A stretch of 64,000 nucleotides of DNA from the NCBI GenBank assembly GCA_020746875.1, contig JAGTJL010000008.1, positions 2,604,001 through 2,668,000 of the forward strand. The letters are read 5' to 3'. This document shows positions 48,661 to 61,647 of this stretch, piece after piece. Positions within the stretch are counted from its first letter, which is position 1. Each line of letters opens with the position of its first letter. The translations under genes and the position numbers were made by a program. This stretch comes from Rhexocercosporidium sp. MPI-PUGE-AT-0058 (Eukaryota > Ascomycota > Leotiomycetes > Helotiales). The notes under the pieces were generated by a model. The model worked only from the letters and a program-made list of their open reading frames with translations, ran no database searches and was not told where the DNA came from.

Positions 48661-51339
48661 TAGTTCTTTTGAAGTATCGTAGTGCCATAGTTTAGTCGTC
48701 TCTTACTTGATTGTTTTTACTGGCAGAACTTGCTTCTTTTCCCGCCGTTTCCGTCGTCTTCACTTTGTCGTGATAGCTTTGGCCTGTGGAGCTTTCACAG
48801 CACCTCACCATTACGTTTTTTGTTTGCGGTATGCTAATTCGCACCTTTGATTCTCGGTAGTTGACTCTCGCTCTCCAGAAATCTGAAAGTGGACTACTTC
48901 AATCAAACACCCATGTGAAGCGCCAGTCAACATTCTTGCCCTGGCAGTGGATCTTGCCACTGCGCACTTTCTAGCGGGAAAAGTGGTCTGATTGTCACTG
49001 TTACTTGTATTGCTGCATGTCCCAATTGAACCATCCTGGAGTCTTCTCGGCATTTATGGATCCACAAGACATGCACTCGGAAAGTATCTGTCGAACACGG
49101 AGTCAACCATAAATGCAATATACCACATATGCCTTGGTTGCTCAAACATCCGACAAGGCCTTGATTTGCAGCTGCTTCATCTTTCTTCTTCTTCATCATT
49201 GAGTCCTGGTCTGTTTCTGCATTTGGAATTTCAGTACGGCTGTCAAAGACACCACCCCCCCTAAATGGCTAACCGAGCTCGCTTGGTTCTGTGAGCACGT
49301 CGATCAGTTTCCCAGCCTCTCTGGCACACTTTCAAAGAACCAAGCCGGCACAATTGATCTCTGGTACGCATAAGCTGGTATCAGAAATAGTCAGGTGGTC
49401 TCATCCAGTGGAGTCGTTGAATGGGCAAAATCCCACGCCCTTTCCTTGGTCAGCTCCACGGATGTTGGTGTCGAATTCGTGGAACGGCTGGCCAGAGCAG
49501 AGTCAAACCCACTCCACACCACACCACACGCATTGAAGACACGGGGAAGGTTCCCGTGTAAAACAGTGTGCGGGTCGCTGGTGATATCTCATCTGCTAAG
49601 AAACTGTCTTGGAAACAGCCTCATTCACCCATTCATGGTCCGCCAAGTTGGTGGTGTGAATCTCCTCATTTCATTTCTCCAAGCTTCCGGATCCTACGCG
49701 GCCTGTTTTATTAAGTCACATCATGTCACTCAGACTTCAGTGAGTGTTCAGCTTCAGCGGAGACATTGCCAACATGACCTCATGATGATCGCTTGTGGAC
49801 ATCTCTTTCCTCCTAGATCCTGGGCACTATTGTCCAGTGTCTAGGACTTCCAGGGCCATGCCATGCCCATTCTCAGCCTCGGAATGATTATCATATCATT
49901 CACCAGGCACCAGGTGCTGTTGAGACATGACTTCATTCATGTCTTGTCTTCTCTCAGGCGCTCGGAGGTGGCGATCTCACTCAGCCCCCTGAGGCAGAGC
50001 CTGAGCCTTGAGTAAAAGGAGTTTGAAGAGCAACGACCAAGCGCTGATATGACAATGTCAGTCGGCTGTGTAGCCGGCTTGCAGGCTGGCTTGCTTCGTA
50101 GATTTTACAAGACAGCACCAGAACATTTCTAGCTTGAGTGAGAGGATTCTTGGATATGCGGACTGGTGCAACGGCCATGCCCTGCTGCTGCACTGATGAA
50201 AGCATTGTTCGGATACACCATCGATACCCCGTCTTGTATGTGCAAAAACTTATTCCGAGGTTCCACGTATGCATGTACGCTGCGCAGAGAGCTGTCTGCA
50301 GATATAATTCTCCGACGTCTGACACCGGACGTTAGGCCTACTGCACGCCTTCAGCAGCACTGGAGATCATCTATAAGGACAGGGAGAGCTATACAAATAG
50401 AAAACTCGAATTGAATAATGGCCGAAAAGAGAATTGCCCAAAAGAGTCTTTTTTTAATTTCTCAAATATTCGCCGAGCCCAGTGGATTCGGTAGGCCCTA
50501 GGCTGACATGTCTGATATTGGCAGGGATTTGATTTGATCATCTCTGAGAATAAATCAGCGAATGGATTGAAAGGGGCAAAGGAAGGGAAAGTTCGGAGAA
50601 GTCCTTTTGTTGCAACGGTTCTCGCTATCAGGAGCTGTTGCACGGCCATTCCAGCACCCTTGTTCTCATCAAAGCGCCGACAGGATTCTTGTCTTGTCAG
50701 GAAGCCGGCACCGTTCGTCGGTTTCTCTCTTTCTTTTTGCGGAATAACATACCCCTCCTTTTTGCTCCAATTAATTGCTTGCGACATGATTATCGACCCA
50801 TCCGGATGCATCGGTGCCCCGATGCGAACGAATGCGATAATCAGCGGAGAAAAAGGGCCTCAGAGTTGAGCGCGGCACGATTTGAAAAAGAAAACTCTAC
50901 TGATGCTTCTGGATTTGACTTTGCCAGGAGGTCCACCTGCTTTGATTTCAGAGCTGCAGTCTTCCATCCATCTGTCCAGCGACTTGCAGTCAAGCCCATA
51001 CAAATCTCCTCCCGGAATCTGATAAGTGATAGAGGCTTGTTCTGGCCGGACCGTTGCGTTTCTTTTGTATATCACGACGTCGAAAAAGCAACGCTCTGGC
51101 GAGGTGATGCCCGCTCCCTGCTCCTGGCGATAATAATAGAGATGTCGCTGGGTCGCCTATGCCGAAAAGACGAGCCATGGAGGAGGGAGGGAGGTCCTTG
51201 TCTACCAGATCGGGATTCTGCACTGCAGGCCTTTGCAGCATCGTGGCGCGGGCCTTGCATGATATGACAGGACACTTGCTTCACCCCAGAAATATCCGTA
51301 CCGTACCCAGACGATACCCATACCCATATCCATGATTCA

Positions 51340-51369
51340 TTATCCAGTATCCAGTACCCAGTATCCAGA
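51340..51369. repeat. Degenerate 7-10 bp tandem repeat (TATCCAG/TACCCAG)
   Basis: Consecutive units TATCCAG, TATCCAG, TACCCAG, TATCCAG, with related ATACCC units just upstream, in non-coding DNA. Confidence 0.8.
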
Positions 51370-51635
51370 CACACACTTGGGTCGATCTCTCAACTAAATA
51401 TTCAGTTATCATTCGCCCAATCCGTGGATTTAACCCTAACTTCGCCCCTCCTCTGGACGGCTGCCGGGCTCTCCCAGCGGCGGCCACACGGCTCCCCATA
51501 TTAACCCACAAGAGCTGCCGACGCTCAAGCCTGGACCCAATGAAGCCATATAATATCGCCTCGTAAGGGTTTCAGTGAGCCCATGTCTCTCGGTGGAGTG
51601 CCAGAGCTGGTGCAGTTTGGCCGACCCGTTGCGCC

Positions 51636-51652
51636 CGCTCGCTCGCTCGCTC
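51636..51652. repeat. (GCTC)n microsatellite
   Basis: Four perfect GCTC copies in non-coding DNA. Confidence 0.8.
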
Positions 51653-54600
51653 TGGCACTTCATCTCCATCTGCCATGGGAGCGGGTCGTGGGATGCAGGT
51701 TGAAGCTGGGTGGGTAGAGGCTACTACTGTACATGCTCGATGTTGGATGCTGGATGCTTGCTCTGGCAGCGGGAGAGGGAGCTGCAGTAGCCCGTCGGGG
51801 ATGTGCCATGGCATGGCATGAGTGGAATTCGATTCTGGACTTCGCATCGAGTCAGAAATAGGACTGGCATTGATATTCGCGTATTCCAGCTATTACTCCG
51901 AGGCAAGCGGTGATGTCTCTGATGCTCGATGATGCAGCGCCGGATGCACATTGGGGCAATGGAAGAGCGACGTGCAGGTGAATGTGGATGCTGAATGCAC
52001 GGCACGGATGTTGATGATGGGATGGTTGTGAGATGTCAACAGCTCCTGGCAGGGGATAGGATGGGATGGAGTGAGGGCTTCTCGGGGAAACGAGACCTGC
52101 TGCCGAACAAGACCTTACCTTACATACTGTCTGAGGAGATGTGAGCCTTGTTCCTCAGGGACTTGAGTTGAATATGATTTGCCCCTCCATCCAACAGCCC
52201 ACCACCGGCCAAGAAAGGCACCGTCACCGTCTCCCTGGTTCATAGAGAGGCTGAAATATTGACCTGGGGTCAGTAGTGGCAGGTGGCTCGAAAGGTTCCA
52301 TTGGCTGTGGCACAGCAAAGGTCGGCCCTATCACGACAATCATCGTCGTTTTCATATTCTTGCCTATTTCCGACGAATGATTCCATCACACCCTACCAGT
52401 CTAGACTCCTACATACACTCCACGAGACGGGTCTTCCATCCTATCAAGAACGCGGAAAGGAAATAGCGGCGAGGTGAGGGGAGTACACCATCACCAAAAG
52501 CAAAGCAACACAACATATGCAGGCTGCTGCAGCTGCAAGCACCTTTATCTGCTTGCTGCGCTGCGACGCTGTAACCGCCATACATAAACAAGTATACGAT
52601 GGTTGTATACCCTCAACCACATTCCAGATTTTAAATTCGTGGGGGTATTCGTATCGGCCTGGACAAGGAAACTCACCTTTCCCCAGGACCGCCAGGAGAA
52701 AGTCTGTGGACGAGAAGATGTGATGATGTGATGATGATCTGCCGTACTTCTGGAGAGAGGGGCCCGCCGTTGAAAGTTTCCTTTTCCTTGTGCTTTTTGG
52801 TTACGAGCGGCGTCGAAGCAGTTACAGAACGTTCGAGCGTTCTCATTTGTTACATCCTCCTGCATATCGTCACTCCACCCACCAGAGGAATCTATCCTCA
52901 AGCTGTGGGTTGCACGTCGGAACTGGCAGACGCCACCCGTCGTCCTTTTCGTGACCAAGGTTTTCGTCTCGCAAGGAGATCCTGAAGCAGTCCCTTGAAG
53001 CGCGAGAGATTATCGTGGGAGCAAAAGAACTCATTGATAGATAAAGGATCTTCAAGTGGATCTTCCCGTGTGAAAACACACGATGTTTCTCGTCCGCAGA
53101 ATTCCGCTTCTCGTGGATCCTTCTTTGTTTACTTTTTGGAACACAGAGTCTATTTTCGTCATTGATCCGCATACTTTGTCTGTGCTCTCAAATCGCTTAC
53201 CCTCGGAACTGCGCAAGCTGAAACTCATGAGGGATCTGATAGGGAAGGGTAGAGTTAAGAAGCCGCCACTTCCAATTGGCCGACCAGCCAAGAACAAAAA
53301 GGAAGTTCCTTTTGTCCAAGAGGACGACGGGATATTTATCAGATTTAAGGTTCAGCTCATCACTTCCTCCTGTGGAAGGAGATGAATTTTCATTATGAGA
53401 AACAATCTATAGAGCTGACACGGCAAAAGAAATTATTGAGTTTGATAAATAACGACATAGGACGCACCGGGTAAGATGGAGGATTTATTCCGAGCTTGGT
53501 TGTATTTACCGGGGTGTAAAAAAATATATTCGGATTAAAAATATTCAAGACATATTCTCGAACTGAATTTCTATCAGTTGCCATTACAAGTAGACCTTGC
53601 GATGGTGCATGATTGCCTTTTCTCCATTCCTTGTTGAGTGCCTAGACGTTCCGCAAAGTGGAGAAGTGTAGACCATTCCAAATCTACATTCACTTTGCGA
53701 GATATTCCTTCCCTCACAGCTGCATGATGAAGCCCCACCTAGTCACTACTAAAACTCGGCCAGCTGATACTAAGTTTTGTCAATCTTGAATGCCTCCTGG
53801 GCTTGTTGGATGTCCGGTGAAGTCCGAAGTGGTTATTGTTGACATTCGCTTCCGGGACATCCTCACTAAAGTGCCAACTACCACTCTATGTTTTGCAGCA
53901 CTGCCTAACAATGCAATGTGCCCCAGATCACTTTAAACTTTATCTTCCAATGAATGAAAAATTGTGCTCATGTCGAAGCGGGCTGTGATCAAGATAAGCA
54001 TACTCATTGTGTTCCCACAACCATGCAACCATCCTCCCCCTCTCCATGTCCATGTCCCCTCTTCGGATGCTCCATCTGTTCTATAATATTTCACCACTGT
54101 TGAGATTTAGTTTGCGGGAACATAATCAAGTCTTAGTAATGTCGTGGCATCGCTACACATCACAAGCTCATGGAAGATGCAGAAATGAAGCAGACATAAC
54201 TCACCCTCGCCTCATTGATGACTTGTTAGATCGAGAACTACGTCAAGACTCGACTCGTAGCACAATCACAAGCAAGCAACTCTAGCATATACCACTCTAT
54301 TCCAATGATCAATAATCTAATATGCCCAAGGCTGTGGAGTAATAGAAGTAATGCGTTTCTTGATCTCGATTGGTGCAGATTGAGAAACCAAGACTCTGAA
54401 GCCAAACATGTCGCTGATGCCGAAGTCCGGATGGACTAACAATATGCACTCCTTAACAGCTAATGGAGAAACTTCAAAGCACTTATGGAGTTCTCAAAAT
54501 CACCTACGTTGAGGCAACTCGGTTGGTGTTCAATAGATGTTTCTTCATGAATCATGACGCTGGGAGATGGGTAAGGAAGAGGGTATCCCAGAGGCTACTT

Positions 54601-56720
54601 ATTTCAGAACGAAGGAAGCTGCGTGCATGTAATATAACGCTGGAAACTTCAAGTACTTCCTCTTGAAAATATCAATTGACAAAGTCAGCAATTTACAAAC
54701 AATTTGAAAGTTATAAGGGAAGTTAGCGATACTTATTGTTGACAAACGACCTGGCTCCCAAGCCTCAACCAAAGATGCAGATACTCGCTACAGCTCGTGT
54801 ATTCGTTCTTCTACAAACATTCTTGAGTTACATTTAGGTTCTGATACTGGTAGATATCTTAGGTCTTTGAACTAGGGTGGTTTTTTTTCGAACTTCCTAG
54901 ACCTCCGTGGTTCTCTTTCTTCTTTAGCACAATTACGATTCTTAACCCATTGCCCTCGATCTTTCATTTTTCTAGTGTACAGTACTCCAAATCCGCAGGT
55001 ACGAGTTTCCTATCTCAAATATATCTCCCTGAACTTATCTGGAAACCCTTGCGGACGTCAGCTCCCTCAAGGTGATCAATTCAAGAACGTCTTGAAGATA
55101 TCCTTCTCGTTCCACTTTTCTCTCTGCAGTTGCCTATTCCTGACTATGGTGATTTCAAGTACCTAGACATTGATGCGAATTCTAGATCAAGTACCAGATA
55201 GCGGATTTAACTAGCTTCGAAGGTCTGATTGGGAAAAGGAAGCTTCTTCGCAAAGACAAAAACTCCGAATCATGAGCTCACATCAAATATTTCCTGATCC
55301 TCGACGTCCATTTCCTCGGCCGCAACTACCTGATATCGAGGTGCCTTGATAGGCAACCCAATGAGGAAAATATTTTATGTATCGCAGTATATCCGGAAGA
55401 TGTGTTTCCTCGGTGAGCCTTGCTTCTCAAATGGCCGAGCTAATCTCTACTTACAACTCAGATTCGCTGTCCCTCCTCCCACTCGAAATGTACAGCACCC
55501 TCTACAACGCTCCCCCCATCAGTGAACATAAGCACAAGAAGCAGAAACAGAGTTTTCGAGAGTCTTCCCAATAGGTTTTGGTAAACAAGTCCATGGCACA
55601 ATGTCAAAGACGAAGATAAGAACCTCTTGAGCTTTCCGGCTTCCTTGAATTTCCTCGCATTTCCTTCCCAAAGCCACTGCATCTTCAGTGACACTTCACA
55701 AACATCATTTCTTCTAAACGAAAAACTTATATGTAAACCTGGAGAGAATAGGAAACGGGTGTTCTTCTCGTCGCATGTCGGAAGAAAGATCTAGTAAGTA
55801 ACAAACGCCTTGTTGAAAAACACAAGAGAGGATCATGTTCCCCTCAAACCTCAACCGCAACCTCGCACCCCAGAGGTTTTTACAGGGAATGGATATACAG
55901 ATGTCTATCTCAGCTGCCAATTAACGACATAAATGTCATCATAAAGAACTGAGACATATTCAACGACATAAAGTCTGATATTCGCAGGCGGCCATGCTTG
56001 CGATAGGTTCAAACCTAGACAGCTCAGATATAAACGTAAAGCAACTCAGAACATCAAACTCTCCTGGCTCTTCGTGGTGAGCATCAAACCTCTTCATATC
56101 AATCCATCTATGTCAGTACACACAAGTAAACACCATTCCCCCGTCCCCGAATGAGGAAATGTGTGAGTTGATATCTTGTGTACCACGCTCAAACAGTAAT
56201 ACATAGCAACGCACAGCAGGAAGTTGTCATAGATCTGGAACCCATCTCATTCATTTCTCGAATCTCTCTATGACCCATACTCTCACAGCTGTAACTTCCT
56301 CCATTCCCATCCTCCTCATCTAGTAAGCCTAACAAACAACAAACCACCCCACCTACAAGCATAACATACTCTAGACAATATTCAAGACTCCATCAATGCA
56401 AATGCACGCAGAAAAAGTACCGTACAGCCGAATCCCCTCGATTCGCTTCGCCTGCTCTCGATAGATGCCCAAACCCCCCTTTTCTTCACCTCTTTCATGC
56501 TAACTTCTCGTCGCCGAAACCTCAATCTCACCTCAAGAAAGTATCCACAAATAGAACATAACGACCCGCTACTCTCCTGCCCGAGAGCACGAAGCGAACA
56601 GGTAAAGAAAAACAATCATGTGTATCATCATAATCATACAACTTTTCCGTTCACCCCACCAATCATACCCATCCAAAACCTCCTTTCAGAAGCCTCTACA
56701 TAGAGAGGAAGACGAAACGA

Positions 56721-59700
56721 TCAAGCACCATAGCTCTGGCTCAAGCTCGATTTGCCCGGTCCCTGAGCCTTCTTCAGAGCGCGCAGTTCGTCTTCGAGGC
56801 GGCGACGCTCAGCTTGTTCAGCCTGTTGATATCAGTTAGTTTAATGCCCAATCAAGATCAGATACACAATCGACAACAGGAAATCATGGACAAGGTCATA
56901 ACATACCCTCAAAGCCTTCGCACTCTCAGCCCTAGTATCCCTCATCATCTTCTTGAACTCATTCTTCAGTACCGTGGTACTCGTTGAGCCAGGCGCCAAC
57001 CCACCGCCTCCTTCCAAGCCAGGACTCTTCATACCTAACCACCTAACCTTCTCGTCACTCAGCTGCGCCTCGAGGTTCTCCCTCTCGTCACGCAGCTTGT
57101 CAATCGTGCCTTCCAGTGACTCGCGCTCTTTCTCCCATTCAATGCTCGCTTTGGTCATCTGTTCGTACTCCTCGATAGTCTCCTCGAGTTCCTTTTTCAG
57201 GGTCGCCATTTTGGCGTCTGCGTCTGGGGAGCTCGTCCCCTTTTCTTTGAGAGCTGCGATCTCAGCGGCGAGAGAGGAGTTACTCTTCGTGAGGGTGTCT
57301 ATTTCCTTTTGAATAGCGGGATTTGCAGCGACTTCTGCAGCGCGTTGGGCCCGGGACCCATAAGCACCGTCTAGCTCGGCACGGGCAATAGTGACTTCTG
57401 TTTGGAGGCGGGCTATTTCCATGTTCATCTCCTCCATCTCTTTCTCTTTGGCAGCGATAGCTTGCTCTTTCTCTTGAACGCCCTTTTCAAATGTAGCTTG
57501 AGCCGCAGCAGCAGCAGCTAACTCCTGCGTCAAACTTGCAATCTTGGATGCCGAGTCGGCCATCTTGCCCTGCAACTCAGCATTTCCAATAGATTGGTCG
57601 TCTTTCAGATCCTGCAGCTCTTCTTCGAGCGCGGCAATTGTCTCATTGCGACCATTGAGCTCATCTTCCACTTGCTGGATTGTCTGATCTCGCGACTTGA
57701 GCGCATTCTCAATCTCTTCAATCTGCTGGTTCCGTGACTTGAGCTCGTTCTCAATCTGCTGGATCTTCTGACTGCGCTTGCTGAGCTCTTCTCGAGCTTC
57801 CCGAACAGCAGCTGATTCATCATCCGAACGTGATTGATCCCGCATCAGCACTCTCTGGTTCGTCTCGTCAAGCTTCTCCATCATATCACTCAATTGTTGT
57901 CGAACGTTATTTGCATCTGCTTCGGTTCGAGTAAGGAGATCTTGGGTTCTCTGTAACTCCTCAGACTTCTGTACCAATTCAGCATCTTTTGCTGCATCCG
58001 ATTTGTTGTTGAGCTCTCGCTGTTGTTTGATTTGTCGCTGTAGAACCTTCTTCTGATCCTTCAAACGAGTGGCTTGGGAGTAAAGCCATTGTACTTTCGT
58101 AGAAAATGCCTGGATAGAAAAGTTCTCGTTCGGATCATCGCCTTCATCAGGCGAATCTTCCTCGTCTTGTGGAAGATTCTGAGCAATGCGAGTCTGGCGA
58201 CGTTCTGCCTTCCTCTGCCGTTGATCCTCCTCACCAGATTGAATGATATCCCAAAGCCCCATCATAACTGTCTGCATCTGTTCTAGATTGTCTGACGTAC
58301 CCATACTCTTGCTTGCAGTACTGGATGCTCGAGATAGTTCCACTTCCACAGCACCAATGATTTCCTGGAAGTACCCAAGTTGCTCATTCAACCCATTCCC
58401 AGTAAGTTTAGGCGGCTCTGGTCGATTTGAATCATAAGGCAGCAGGAGGTTCCGAATTTCGCTGTTCAGCTCCTGAAGCGTCTCTTCCATAGCGGCTTCT
58501 GACTGCTCCTGGACTCTTGTCGATTGGCCGACACTCTCCTGGTCGATTGTATTGATGCTCTGTTCCAAATACTCGAGATGACTCTGCAGCGTAGTTCCAG
58601 CTTCCGAGGGTTTCCCATTGCGATCAGTCCTACAGAGAGGAGGGGCTCCATACGTCGCCTCCCGCTCTGGATTGGCCTTGATGATGACTTCTCGCAATCG
58701 ACTATTCAAACTTTCCAGCTTCTGCTCTGTATTGGCAATCATTTGCATCTGCTCTTTCGATGGCCCCTTTGAGGAAACGAAGCTATCCCTTCCCCCGATA
58801 TCGAAACCATCTAATCTATCCGCAGGTCTATACAGACTCCTCTCATCGAAGAAAATCTCATCGTGAATAGGCTCCATACTACTCCTCGCATTCGAGTATG
58901 TGTACATGCTTTCTGGACTTCCCGGAATGCCCTGCTGTTGCGAACTGCCTTGCCCTTTGGGCACTTTAGTTGGCCCCTTGTGTGTCATCTGAAGTATGCC
59001 GGCTGTGTGCTTCAAGAGCCGGCTCTGCGGCTCCATAAGTCGTTTCTCCAAGGACCATAACTCCAGGGCCAGCTCTTCGCATTTCTTCTCGCTGGCTATC
59101 CGCTCCTGATCTGCCTCCTTGACCGACTCACTGCTGTTGCGGTTGTGCCCAAAGATGCTCCTCCTATCCCTCCTCCCATCTTGACCGTCCTTTCTGTCCG
59201 AGGGCGAGTATAGCTTCGCCATAGAAATAGCAGCATCGCGGTATTTCGATTGGATCGCGAGGTTCTGTCGCGTTTGTTCGATGCGCTGGGTGAGGACTTG
59301 ACACTGTTTCTTGAGATCATCCACCTCCTCCTGGGACAATATTTCGTACTCCTTGCTGTCGCCCAACGCGGTCTCCACCAGCAGATGTATTTGGATTGGG
59401 TCATTGACATTGAGGAGCGTCGAGCTCTGTGGTCGTGTAGGATTCATCTGCAACAGACAGTCAGTGTCAGGCCTCCGCTTCCCCCTTCTCCTATTGCGCC
59501 AGTCTCTAGTGCTTAGCCACCACTCACCGGATTGTATCTGGGCTTCTCCTCGAAGCCATTCATCACGTCTTTCCTGTATCCCTCGAGGACCGTCCTGCCA
59601 CTTGGTTCTGGAGGCGCTGGCGCTCCCCTCCTCCCATTGTTCTGCATCTGTATGGGAGGGCCGTTGTTGTTTCTGGGATCCACATTCTCCTTCCTGTATC

Positions 59701-59839
59701 CATTCTGCGCGCCTCCAGGTCCAGCTCCAAGTCCTCCAGGGCCTGGTGATGATCCATAATTCCCCCCTTGACCGCCAAAGCTCAAATCCTGGTTTGGCCG
59801 GGCTGGAAGCGCCTTGCCCCTAGCCGCAGCCCCATTCAT
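56721..59839 (-). CDS. UDS1-domain coiled-coil protein (Up-regulated During Septation family)
   Basis: Three exons, 59839-59528, 59447-56907, 56822-56721, about 984 aa. Introns are 80 bp (GTGAGT, CTGAC, TTGCAG) and 84 bp (GTATGT, CTAAC, AACAG), both phase 0. The start is the first in-frame ATG (MNGAAARGKAL). Residues 1-104 are Gly/Pro/Asn-rich and disordered. The UDS1 domain begins near residue 117 with NDPIQIHLLVETALGDSKEY and continues to about 250 (IASEKKCEELALELWSLEKR). A long coiled coil follows from about 520 to 930, rich in Glu/Gln/Lys heptads (repeated ELKSRNQQIEEIE-type units), and the last exon adds the helical tail AEQAERRRLEDELRALKKAQ. S. pombe Uds1 is induced during septation; a role at septa or cell cortex is inferred. 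It stands alone at the right edge of the gene-free interval. Confidence 0.93.
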
Positions 59840-61647
59840 TCTTGATTGCAATCACTGTGCTGGACTGCACTGCAATCTTGACTTCACTGCGCTCCCCTTG
59901 ACCAGCTGCCTCTTATTCGACTCGGTGCTCGTGGGCGCGATGGATGGTTATCGCATGGTCCTTCCTGTCCTATCCTCGCATAGCTGTGCTGTCCTGTGCT
60001 GTGCTGAATGAATCCTCTGGACCGTCGGAATGTTCATACGGGGAGAGACAAGACATGCAGGCGCACGCACAGAGAGATATACTGTAGGTAGATCGTCGCA
60101 GGAACAAATTTCGAGACCTGGATCGCCGTCTGCGTCTGCCGTCCCCTTTCTGCGGTACTGTACGGGTTCCTGTACTGTAGGTATGATCGGCGTCGGCAGC
60201 TGCTTTTTCCCTCTCCAGTTAAAAGCTTTGTTCAGCCCAGCCTTGTCCTCCCTTGTCCTGCCCTGCCCTGGGATTTACTTTTTTCCCTCGAAACCCTTTC
60301 TAACCACGCGCAGGTATTCGATCGAAACGCAAAGGGAAAGGAAGGTGGGTAAGGGAACCCGACTCGATTGCGTAATGATTGGTAACTGCAGCGACAAATG
60401 AACGAGATTGACAAGAAGGAGAGTTCACAACTACAGGAATGAGTTATTGCAGAGATGGTTTCTCTAATGTTGACGCCGTCGCTGTCGCGGTCGCTGCCAC
60501 TGCCACTGCCGCTGCCGTCCCGCTGACTGACTGCGCTTCTGGGTCCAGATGTAGGTAGGCCAGCCAGCCAGCCGCAGCGGTTGGTGGGAATGGAACGGTT
60601 GGATTGGTGAGTTTAAGGAAGGGGCTGAGCCAAACGGCCGCCCCAAGCACGACGACAGCACACAAGACCTTTCTTTCTCAGTAGAGTCGTGGAGCTGATG
60701 TAATGTCAGCTTGTATTGTATTCATACATTTATTTCTATCGCACAGTTCAATCAACTTGTATCAGCGAGCTAGGATCTCGATTTCATACTCAGAGTTCTA
60801 GGCGAAAAGACAGTTGAAGCTTAGCTCGCATAAGGCCGAGACGGGAGTCTGGGGCAAGTGCCTTGGTTTCATTTTTTGAAACTGGACTTAGGACGAAAGC
60901 TTGGTGATTGTGCGAGTCCAACTTCACTCTCATCATGCTCTCTTGCTAGACTAGTAAGAGAAGGAAACCGGAAGCTGAGTTGGTTGTGGTAGGTCGAGTG
61001 TTGTAGTAATATCCTTGGCCGAAGGTCACTTGCTTGCAAAGTGCTTTGTACCTCACAAACCTGCTTGAGATGAGCAGTTGTAAAATGCAAGCTGTCAGGT
61101 TTCGCACGCAAACATTTACAATTTGAAGTTTAGGATGAATTAGCCATGCCTCTTCTCCCTCTCTTCTTCTTTCCTACTTCAAGCCGACTTGTGATTAATT
61201 AGGCCGGGTGTTCGAGGGTTTGAGTATCTATCTAGCCCACTCTCCCTCACTCGACAGAACCGAAAGGTATTCCGGGGGCCTCGGAGAAGCTGGCAGCAAT
61301 ACATCTACCTTCAGAGGTCACCATCTACTGGTCGAAATTGTCAACCTTCCTCTTCCTTCGGATAGAATGCTGAACCATCCCTGTAGAAATAGATATTCAA
61401 ACTCTTTATTTACGCTCAGTTATAAAGCGAAAAGTCTCCCAAAAGCTGGCTTTGTTCGCTGACTATGTAGATACACCTGGTCGCCCCAATGCCAATTCAG
61501 GTGAGTGAACCAACGACAACTAGGTAGCAGGTTTTCACTCTTCCTTTCCCTGTAATGTACGTTCACAAAAAGCAAAGATACTACCGTTGGACTTCACACT
61601 AGCCATCATTGAAAGGTGTTTTACAATTGCTTGTCGTGCACTTTAAG
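59840..61647. other. Intergenic: UDS1 promoter side and dioxygenase 3' flank
   Basis: No gene supported. Right of the UDS1 start are CTGTGCTGTC-type repeats (59987-60006) and a GTCGCTGCCACT-type tract (60476-60520) that is a degenerate 6-bp repeat. Short frames in this stretch are products of these repeats. Nothing recognised between 60.7 and 61.6 kb. Confidence 0.55.
60476..60520. repeat. Degenerate hexamer tract (GTCGCT/GCCACT/GCCGCT)
   Basis: Consecutive units GTCGCT, GTCGCG, GTCGCT, GCCACT, GCCACT, GCCGCT about 640 bp upstream of the UDS1 start codon. Confidence 0.75.

Larger units (their letters stand above)
48661..56720. other. Gene-free interval, right part (about 8 kb)
   Basis: No supported gene. 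53.4-56.4 kb is visibly more AT-rich than the rest. Frames such as 50638-51267 (+, about 209 aa) and 53083-53385 (+, about 100 aa, Lys-rich C-terminus) have no recognised motif. Around 54430-54460 there is a strong splice-acceptor-like signal (GGACTAAC ... CTTAACAG) followed by a 36-residue open stretch ending at TGG|GTAAGG, which could be an exon of an eroded gene, but I cannot build a chain around it. Short repeats include the TATCCAG/TACCCAG tract (51340-51369) and (GCTC)n (51636-51652). Confidence 0.5.

Noticed and set aside
50638..51267. 209-codon plus-strand frame, longest in the gene-free interval
   Set aside because: No recognisable motif; length is within what long non-coding DNA of this composition can give by chance.
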